Assembly: GCA_035650215.1 (NCBI GenBank)
Contig: DASRIC010000093.1
Location: 1 to 64,000 of the forward strand
DNA length: 64,000 nucleotides
DNA from: JACVRW01 sp035650215
GTDB lineage: Bacteria; Actinomycetota; Thermoleophilia; Solirubrobacterales; Thermoleophilaceae
Reading direction: 5' to 3'
Shown: piece after piece, positions 58,541 through 64,000 of the stretch
Layout: each line of letters opens with the position of its first letter
Position numbering within the stretch: the stretch's first letter is position 1
Translations under genes and position numbers: made by a program
Notes under the pieces: model-generated
Seen by the model: only the letters and a program-made list of their open reading frames with translations
Told to the model about the DNA's origin: nothing
Databases searched by the model: none

Positions 58541-59413
58541 TCAGTCAGACGCCCCGAGAACGGGTTCCGGTGGGCCCATCCCGGCCGCCTGCCGGGCGTC
58601 CCTGCCCGCGGCTGAGACTAGCTGGGCGGCACTGCGTGCGGCTGACTCTAGCGTCGCCAGCGCCGCCGGCGTGGGCAGATCCGGGCCGGGGACCTCCGCG
58701 GGCGGCTCCGGCTCGGATGGGCGCGACGGCTCGAGCGTGGCCTTGCCGGACGGCGCTGGGATGCCGCTCAGGTCGGCGCCTCCACCCCCGCCCCCGCCTC
58801 CGCCGGTGCAGGCCGACACCGCCTCGGCCAGCAGGCGTCCGCGCAGGGCGTAGCCCTCGGGCCTGGCGTGGTAGCCGTCCTCGTAGAGCAGCTCGGGGGA
58901 GCTCGTGACCGCTCCGTACCAGTCCACGAGCTGGACGTTCGCCTGCTCGGACGCGAAGCGCTCGACGGCTCCGGACAGCCCCTCCGGCCCCACGCCGTTG
59001 TAGGGCGGGCGCAGGATCGTGGCCACGATCATGCAGCGATCGCCGCTGATCGAGCGCGCCTTCGAAAGGTCCTGATAGAGGGCGTCCGGCATTCGCGGAT
59101 CGTCGTTCGTGCCGAGGTCGAAGATCACGATCGTGTGCTCGGGGCGCAGGCGCAGCTGGAGCCGCCCCACGCCCTCGGCGCTCCCGCGGCCGGTGCGCTG
59201 ATCGAACTCGACCGGGATGCGTCCGAGCTCCTGCTCCAGGTACGGCCCGGTTCCGACCTGAAGGCTGTCGCCCACCACGAGCACGGACGGACCGGCGCCG
59301 TGCGCCGGCGCCACGGACGCCAGGACGAGCAAAACTGCCGACGCGCCCGACAGAATGCGCGCCGTGAGCTTCCCGACTATCGAGTTCGCGGCCTTCTTCG
59401 TGGTCGTGTTCAT
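58541..59413 (-). CDS. Exported SGNH/GDSL-type hydrolase
   Basis: A 290-aa protein with a signal-peptide-like N-terminus (ILSGASAVLLVLASVAPAHG) and an SGNH fold: block I VVGDSLQVGTGPYLEQEL, block III LGTNDDPRMPDALYQ, and the His-bearing EDGYHARPEGYALRG. A poly-Gly linker (nine Gly) leads to a Pro/Ala-rich tail. It is paralogous to the SGNH protein at 61763. Divergent from the MBOAT gene, and their 5' ends overlap by ~50 bp if ATG 59413 is right. Likely transfers or removes acyl groups on a surface polymer. Confidence 0.8.
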   Translation of the reverse strand: MNTTTKKAANSIVGKLTARILSGASAVLLVLASVAPAHGAGPSVLVVGDSLQVGTGPYLEQELGRIPVEFDQRTGRGSAEGVGRLQLRLRPEHTIVIFDLGTNDDPRMPDALYQDLSKARSISGDRCMIVATILRPPYNGVGPEGLSGAVERFASEQANVQLVDWYGAVTSSPELLYEDGYHARPEGYALRGRLLAEAVSACTGGGGGGGGGADLSGIPAPSGKATLEPSRPSEPEPPAEVPGPDLPTPAALATLESAARSAAQLVSAAGRDARQAAGMGPPEPVLGASD

Positions 59414-60764
59414 CCTGTCGTGGGCTTTCATGCCCCATCCCAGAGCCTGGCGGCCGTTCATCCTGGTCGCCTCCTACGTCTTCTACGGCTGGGTCGACTG
59501 GCGCTGGGTCCTGTTGCTCATCGCCTCCAGTGTGGTGAACACGGTGGCGGCGCGGGTGATCGCCCGATCACCGTCGCAGATCGCCCGCAAGCGCGCGCTG
59601 ATCGTCGCCATCGTGTTCGACCTCGGCTTGTTGTGCACCTTCAAGTACCTCGGCTTCTTCGTCTCCGAGGTTGATGACTTCCTCGACTCGCTCGGCCTCG
59701 GCTCGCCGCTCCCGCTCGTGCAGATCGTGCTCCCCATCGGGATCTCGTTCTTCACCTTCCAGGCGATCTCGTACGTGGTCGACGTCTACCGCGGCGAGAC
59801 GCGAGCGGCCTCGCTCATGGACGTGGCCATCCTCCAAGCCTTCTTTCCCCACCTGGTCGCGGGTCCTATCGTGCGCGCCAACGAGCTGCTGCCGCAGCTG
59901 CGCACCCCGCGCGACCCGCGCCAGGTGCTGGCCGGGCCCGGGCTGTTCCTCGTAGCGGGCGGCCTCGTGAAGAAGACCGTGGTCGCCGACGAGCTGGCGC
60001 GGCGCGTCGTCGATCCGGTCTACAGCGACCCGTCTGCCCACTCGGGCGGCGAGATCCTGCTCGCCTTCTACGCCTTCGCGGCCCAGATCTACTGCGACTT
60101 CTCGGGCTACACGGACATGGCGATCGGCATCGCCCTGCTGCTCGGCTTCCAGCTGCCGCAGAACTTCAACCGGCCCTACATGGCGCTCTCGCTCCAGGAG
60201 TTTTGGCGACGCTGGCACATGACCCTGTCGCGCTGGCTGCGCGACTACCTGTACATCCCGCTCGGCGGCAACCGCGACGGCCCGCGGCGCACCTACCGCA
60301 ACCTCATGATCACGATGCTGCTCGGCGGGCTCTGGCACGGCGCGTCGTTTACCTTCGTGATCTGGGGCGGCATCCATGGCGGCGCGCTGTCGGTCGAGCG
60401 CTGGGCGCGCGAGCACTACCCGCGCTTCCGAATGCCGACCTGGGCGGCGTGGTTCGTCACGTTCAACGTCGTGTGCGTCGCCTGGGTCTTCTTCCGAGCA
60501 CCCAACCTCGACATCGCCTTCCAGGTGCTGGGCGGCCTGGGGCTGTCGGGTCCCTCACCGCTCGTCACGCTCCCTATGGTGTTCCTGGTGCTGGCGGCGA
60601 TTGGGGTTCAGGCACTCCCGTCGGGCTGGTGGAGGCAGGGCGAGGCGTGGATCGTCGCGCGGCCCGTGGCCGCGCAGGGCGTGGCGTTCGGCCTCGTGAT
60701 CCTGATCGCGGACGCCGCGGTGGGACAGCAAGGCGTGGCGCCCTTCATCTACTTCCAGTTCTGA
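59364..60764 (+). CDS. MBOAT-family O-acyltransferase (AlgI-like)
   Basis: A 466-aa membrane protein with about ten TM helices and the AlgI/DltB-type core: QIVLPIGISFFTFQAISYVV, LVAGPIVRANELLPQLR, FSGYTDMAIGIALLLGFQLP, LQEFWRRWHMTLSRWLRDYL, YIPLGGNRDG, and the catalytic His in LLGGLWHGASFTFVIWG. It moves acyl (usually acetyl) groups across the membrane for O-acetylation of a polysaccharide. GTG 59364 is preferred: CAGAAT ends 7 nt upstream, and the ATG at 59355 lies inside this -10-like box. The DUF459 gene follows after 3 bp. Confidence 0.93.
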   Translation: MSFPTIEFAAFFVVVFILSWAFMPHPRAWRPFILVASYVFYGWVDWRWVLLLIASSVVNTVAARVIARSPSQIARKRALIVAIVFDLGLLCTFKYLGFFVSEVDDFLDSLGLGSPLPLVQIVLPIGISFFTFQAISYVVDVYRGETRAASLMDVAILQAFFPHLVAGPIVRANELLPQLRTPRDPRQVLAGPGLFLVAGGLVKKTVVADELARRVVDPVYSDPSAHSGGEILLAFYAFAAQIYCDFSGYTDMAIGIALLLGFQLPQNFNRPYMALSLQEFWRRWHMTLSRWLRDYLYIPLGGNRDGPRRTYRNLMITMLLGGLWHGASFTFVIWGGIHGGALSVERWAREHYPRFRMPTWAAWFVTFNVVCVAWVFFRAPNLDIAFQVLGGLGLSGPSPLVTLPMVFLVLAAIGVQALPSGWWRQGEAWIVARPVAAQGVAFGLVILIADAAVGQQGVAPFIYFQF

Positions 60765-60767
60765 CCC

Positions 60768-61766
60768 ATGGACCCGAGACGCAACAGGGACCTCACGATG
60801 CCCGCCGGCAAGGTGCTCGGCGTGGTGCTGATCGCGCTCGTGTTCGCCGCGCTGTTCAACTCCGAGGCGATCGTTCGCGCCGGCGAGGGGATGGAGCAGG
60901 GCACCACGCGGGACGTGGTGCTCTCGGTGGGCCGGCCGCTCGATGACGTGGCCGGCACGATCGGCTTCCACCTGCCGCGCGAGGGGCTCGACCTCGCCTT
61001 CGGCCAGGAGGACAAGACCGCGTCGGGCACAGAGCTGGAGGAGGGCTCGACCGCCATCCTGAAGCGCCGGCGCCGCCAGGCCAGGGAGGAGAAGGAGGAG
61101 CCGACCTTCCGCCAGCCCGGCCCCGGGCGGCCGCTCGAGGTGCTCGTTACCGGCGACTCCGAGGCGGACTTCCTCGGGCAGCGGCTCACCGACCAGTCGC
61201 CCCCCGGGCTGCTCCAGGTCGAGACGGTGGCGCGCAATGCCACAGGGCTCACCAACCCCGCGTTCTTCAACTGGGAGCTGAACGCCCAGCAGGAGGTCGA
61301 CGCGCGCGACCCGGACGCCGTGGTGATGGCGATCGGCGGCAACGACGGTTTCAACGTGGAGTCGGGCGGGAACCTCTACGGTCCTCATGATCCGGAGTGG
61401 GAGACCGAGTTCGCGCGCCGCGTGGCGGTGGTCGCGGGCGTGCTCTCCGGCGACGGCGAGCGGCCGGTCTACTGGGTGCCCCCACCCACCGCGCGCGATC
61501 CCGAGTTCAACGAGATCTACAAGACGCAGAACCGCGCCGTGGAGAAGGCCGAGGCCGCGGTGCCGGGGCTGCGCTACGTGGATGTCTACTCGACTCTCGG
61601 AAAGGGCAAGTACAGCGATGACCTCAAGATCGACGGACAGAAGGTGTTGGCGCGCCAGCCGGACGGCGTGCACTTCACCCGCGACGGGGCGGTGGCGCCC
61701 GTGCGCCTGATCCTGAGGGAGATGGCACGGGACTTCCCCGCTCTCGAGAAGGACTCGGGGCCGTGA
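60768..61766 (+). CDS. DUF459-type SGNH hydrolase, MBOAT partner
   Basis: A 332-aa protein with an N-terminal TM anchor (GKVLGVVLIALVFAALFNSE) and an extracytoplasmic SGNH domain of the DUF459 type: LEVLVTGDSEADFLGQRL, AVVMAIGGNDGFNVESGG, PVYWVPPPTARDPEFNEIYK and the C-terminal PDGVHFTRDGAVAPV with catalytic Asp/His. Such proteins accompany MBOATs and complete acyl transfer to the polymer, as AlgX/AlgJ or PatB do. GTGA overlap with the next SGNH gene. Confidence 0.88.
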   Translation: MDPRRNRDLTMPAGKVLGVVLIALVFAALFNSEAIVRAGEGMEQGTTRDVVLSVGRPLDDVAGTIGFHLPREGLDLAFGQEDKTASGTELEEGSTAILKRRRRQAREEKEEPTFRQPGPGRPLEVLVTGDSEADFLGQRLTDQSPPGLLQVETVARNATGLTNPAFFNWELNAQQEVDARDPDAVVMAIGGNDGFNVESGGNLYGPHDPEWETEFARRVAVVAGVLSGDGERPVYWVPPPTARDPEFNEIYKTQNRAVEKAEAAVPGLRYVDVYSTLGKGKYSDDLKIDGQKVLARQPDGVHFTRDGAVAPVRLILREMARDFPALEKDSGP

Positions 61767-62353
61767 CGCGCGCTCTTCCGATCGCGGCCGTGGCCCTGGC
61801 GCTGTCGCTCGCGCCGGCCGGCGCCTCGACGGCGGACGAGCATGCGAGAGCGTCGCTCAGCCGCAACCTGCTCGTGAACGGCGACTCGCTGGCGGTAGGC
61901 ACGCGGCCCTACCTTCCGAGCGAGCTGCGTCGCTGGCGGGTCTCCCAGTCGACCTCGGTGAGCCGCCATGCCTACGAGGGCCCGGGCGTGATGCGCGCCT
62001 ACGGGAGCTCGCTGCCGCGCGTGATTCACGTGAGCCTCGGCACCAACGACGACCCCCGCCAGACGGACTCCTTCCGCACGGCGATCCGCCAGGTGATGGC
62101 GGTGGCCGGCCCGCGCCGCTGCGTCGTCTGGACGAACATCGTGCGCCCGCCCGTGGCCGGCGCGAGCTACGCCGGCTACAACCGAGTGCTGGCCGAGGAG
62201 TCACGACCCCGCGAGAACCTGCGGGTGGTCAACTGGGCGCGCATGATGCGCCAGAACCCGTCCTGGAGCGCGAGCGACGGCGTGCACGTCACGGCAACGG
62301 GCTACCAGGCGCGCGCGGACGCGATCGCGAGGTCGGTGCGGCGCTGCCGCTGA
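61763..62353 (+). CDS. Exported small SGNH hydrolase
   Basis: A 196-aa protein with a signal peptide (RALPIAAVALALSLAPAGAS) and SGNH blocks NGDSLAVGTRPYLPSEL, LGTNDDPRQTDSFRTAIRQV, and SDGVHVTATGYQARADAIA. It resembles the protein at 58541 in the first two blocks. It overlaps the DUF459 gene by 4 bp and is the last gene of the MBOAT operon. Probably another acetyl-esterase or transferase acting on the same surface polymer. Confidence 0.85.
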   Translation: MTRALPIAAVALALSLAPAGASTADEHARASLSRNLLVNGDSLAVGTRPYLPSELRRWRVSQSTSVSRHAYEGPGVMRAYGSSLPRVIHVSLGTNDDPRQTDSFRTAIRQVMAVAGPRRCVVWTNIVRPPVAGASYAGYNRVLAEESRPRENLRVVNWARMMRQNPSWSASDGVHVTATGYQARADAIARSVRRCR

Positions 62354-62366
62354 GCCGGCCCGTGGG

Positions 62367-62894
62367 CTAGTTGAGCGACGGGTCGGACGGCATCGTGGCC
62401 AGCACGCGGTACCTGCCGCCCTTCCGGCGCAGCGCCTCGGACCAGATGTCGTCCTCGCGGAAGGGGTCCTCGGACTCGGCGTCCAGCACGATCCAGGCGT
62501 CCTCCTCGAGCTCGCCGTCGAGCTGGCCCGCGGCCCACCCGGCGTAGCCCGCGTACACGCGCAGCCGCCTGAGCGACTCGTTCGGGCCGTCGGGGTCGAG
62601 CGTGCCGAGCGATCCGCACACGCGCGTGCCCGCCTCCTCGGGATGTCCGAAGTCACCGAGCGCCACCACCGCCTGCGGCGCCACCGGGCCGCCGATGCGA
62701 ACGGCGTCGTCGGCGCCGGGCAGCTCCGCGAGCGCAGGCACCACGTCGGCCACGCGCGTCTCGGACACGCGGTTCAGCACCACGCCCATGGCGCCGTCGG
62801 GAGTGTGCTCGATCACGAGGATCACGGTGCGCCGGAAATAGTCGAACAGCGAGGGCGCCGCCACGAGGAGCTGTCCACGGAGGCTGTCGCTCAC
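62367..62894 (-). CDS. YqgE/AlgH-family protein (UPF0301)
   Basis: A 175-aa UPF0301 protein: DSLRGQLLVAAPSLFDYFRR, TVILVIEHTPDGAMGVVLNR, and VYAGYAGWAAGQLDGELEED, all family-typical. The function is uncertain; in Pseudomonas AlgH affects alginate and QS regulation. GTG 62894 has CAGAAT ending 8 nt upstream and is only 18 bp from the divergent GATase ATG. Ends 13 bp after the convergent SGNH gene. Confidence 0.92.
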   Translation of the reverse strand: MSDSLRGQLLVAAPSLFDYFRRTVILVIEHTPDGAMGVVLNRVSETRVADVVPALAELPGADDAVRIGGPVAPQAVVALGDFGHPEEAGTRVCGSLGTLDPDGPNESLRRLRVYAGYAGWAAGQLDGELEEDAWIVLDAESEDPFREDDIWSEALRRKGGRYRVLATMPSDPSLN

Positions 62895-62912
62895 GGAGGT
62901 AGATTCTGGGGC
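62895..62912. promoter_or_regulatory. Shared 18-bp divergent promoter with overlapping -10 boxes
   Basis: The spacer GGAGGTAGATTCTGGGGC holds TAGATT for the plus gene (7 nt from its ATG) and, on the other strand, CAGAAT for the minus gene (8 nt from its GTG). The two boxes overlap through AGATTCT/AGAATCT. Each -35 would lie inside the opposite gene. Confidence 0.5.
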
Positions 62913-63626
62913 ATGCGCGTGCTCAGCGTCGTCCACCACGACAACGCCGCCGAGGGCGTGTTCCGCGATCCCGCGACAAACGCGGGGCACGAGCTCGTCG
63001 AGTGGCTGCCCGAGCAGGGCTCGCCGCCGGCGCTGGACGGCTTCGAGGCCGCGCTTGTGTTCGGCGGCGCGATGAACGTGGACTCCGAGGGCGCGAATCC
63101 CTGGCTGCGGCAGGAGAAGGAGCTGGTGCGCGAGCTGATCGCGCGCGGGATCCCCACGCTGGGGGTCTGCCTCGGGTCCCAGCTGCTTGCCGAGGCGGCC
63201 GGCGGCTCGGCCGCGCGCGCCACGGTCTCCGAGATCGGCTGGTACGAGATCGAGCTCACCGCGGAGGGGGTGGCGGACCCTCTGCTCGGCGCGCTGCCCG
63301 AGCGCTTCGAGGGCTTCCAGTACCACCACTACGAGTGGCAGCTGCCGCCCGAGGCCACCGCCCTCGCGCGCAGCAGCGCCTGCCTCCAGGCCTTCCGCGT
63401 CGACGACCGGCCGGCCTGGGGCCTGCAGTTCCACCCCGAGGTCACCATGCGCGACCTCAGCTCCTGGCTCGACACGTTCGGCGAGGATCCGGACGCGGTG
63501 GCGAGCGGCCTCGATCCCGAGCTGATCCGCAGCCAGAGCCAGACGCGGATCGAGGCCTGGAACGACCTCGGTCGCACGCTGTCCGAACGCTTCTTCTCGC
63601 TCGCGCGCTACTCCGGCGTCACGTAG
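62913..63626 (+). CDS. Class I glutamine amidotransferase-like protein
   Basis: A 237-aa GATase with nucleophile Cys86 in GVCLGSQLLAEAAGG and the His/Glu pair H174/E176 in LQFHPEV. ALVFGGAMNVDSEGANPWL and the overall length match the GuaA-like/YqcI-type amidotransferases often annotated as gamma-glutamyl or GMP-synthase-like. No synthetase partner is adjacent, so the acceptor is unknown. Its 3' end overlaps the SDR gene on the other strand by 19 bp. Confidence 0.9.
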   Translation: MRVLSVVHHDNAAEGVFRDPATNAGHELVEWLPEQGSPPALDGFEAALVFGGAMNVDSEGANPWLRQEKELVRELIARGIPTLGVCLGSQLLAEAAGGSAARATVSEIGWYEIELTAEGVADPLLGALPERFEGFQYHHYEWQLPPEATALARSSACLQAFRVDDRPAWGLQFHPEVTMRDLSSWLDTFGEDPDAVASGLDPELIRSQSQTRIEAWNDLGRTLSERFFSLARYSGVT

Positions 63627-64000
63627 GCGCCGGTCATACCGCCGTCCACGAGGAAGGTCTGGGCGGTCACGTACGAGGACTCGTCGCTGGCGAGGAAGAG
63701 TGCGCCGAAGGCGATCTCGCGCGCCTCGGCGAAGCGGCCCATCGGCAGGTGCACCAGGCGGCGCGCCGCCTTCTCCGGGTCATTCGCGTACAGCTCCTGA
63801 AGGAGCGGCGTGTTCACCGGCCCGGGGCAGAGCGCGTTCACGCGAACGCCGCGGCGGGCGAACTCCACCCCCAGCTCGCGCGACAGGGCCAGCACCGCCC
63901 CCTTCGAGGCGGTGTAGGAGATCTGTGAGGTGGCGGCGCCCACCACCGCCACGAACGACGCCGTGTTGATCACCGAGCCGCCGCCCGACGCAAGCAGGTG
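63608..64000 (-). CDS. Short-chain dehydrogenase/reductase, C-terminal part (cut by window edge)
   Basis: The visible ~130 residues are the C-terminal half of a classical SDR: SVINTASFVAVVGAATSQIS, the YTASKGAV catalytic Tyr/Lys, RVNALCPGPVNTPLL, and the tail DESSYVTAQTFLVDGGMTGA. The N-terminal Rossmann motif lies beyond base 64000. Substrate unknown. Confidence 0.92.
   Translation of the reverse strand, partial: HLLASGGGSVINTASFVAVVGAATSQISYTASKGAVLALSRELGVEFARRGVRVNALCPGPVNTPLLQELYANDPEKAARRLVHLPMGRFAEAREIAFGALFLASDESSYVTAQTFLVDGGMTGAYVTPE

Noticed and set aside
58784..58810. C-rich/poly-Gly tract in the SGNH gene as possible phase-variable repeat
   Set aside because: It is an interrupted CCN run encoding a Gly linker, not a homopolymer prone to slippage.

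Overview
The window is very GC-rich and gene-dense. It uses many GTG starts, 4-bp ATGA/GTGA overlaps, and -10-like hexamers placed 6-10 nt before start codons. The gene content (long secreted proteins, SARP and LuxR regulators, an HutF-type histidine pathway, cyclic-nucleotide-binding single-domain proteins) points to a soil actinobacterium. My best guess is class Thermoleophilia (Solirubrobacterales-like); this is inferred from protein style, not from a marker-gene comparison. It is mostly chromosomal backbone with no prophage, IS element or CRISPR array. Small signs of decay or transfer appear near 11.0-11.8 kb and 18.2-18.5 kb.

Layout. 0-7 kb: the N-terminal part of dnaX (cut by the window edge), a degenerate HD-GYP protein, an AceE-like E1 dehydrogenase, a stand-alone cyclic-nucleotide-binding protein, the SRP RNA, RidA, an HdeD-like membrane protein and kynureninase. 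7-12.7 kb: two secreted proteins, an arylformamidase-like hydrolase, tRNA-Val(CAC), an M15 peptidase and proline dehydrogenase. 12.8-20.7 kb: an aldo/keto reductase-kinase-HAD fusion, an SDR, a secreted Fn3-like protein, a LuxR regulator, a TetR/DUF4440 deletion scar, and LysR divergent from a cysteine-dioxygenase-like cupin and a RibD-like reductase. 20.7-29 kb: M1 peptidase, two large coupled secreted proteins, a dehalogenase-like hydrolase and a SHOCT protein. 29-34.2 kb: a five-gene overlapping redox operon (Fe-S reductase, FAD oxidase, small unknown, LLM flavoprotein, sulfite-oxidase family). 34.3-42.9 kb: a 1011-aa membrane-anchored SARP regulator with an extracellular periplasmic-binding domain, divergent from a secreted trypsin and lipoprotein; then LysR, a lipoprotein, CHRD and SnoaL proteins. 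43-50.1 kb: the histidine-utilisation locus, IclR divergent from hutH-hutU-hutF-hutI and a peptide-deformylase-family gene. 50-57.4 kb: FUSC, RTX-repeat, LtrA, GH6, cNMP-binding, GNAT and nitrilase-family genes. 57.5-64 kb: a glycosidase-like protein and an MBOAT/SGNH cell-surface O-acylation cluster, then YqgE, a class I glutamine amidotransferase and an SDR cut by the right edge.

How the genes fit together. The hut genes form a coherent pathway from histidine to N-formylglutamate. The terminal hutG is absent, and a deformylase-fold gene sits where it would be expected. The MBOAT-DUF459-SGNH genes resemble alginate/peptidoglycan-type O-acetylation machinery and lie beside secreted glycosidases. 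A 47-nt palindromic element occurs three times at gene ends (5066, 41714, 53581), with arms, loop length and part of the loop conserved. Many starts look leaderless, and this rule was used to choose between alternative starts.
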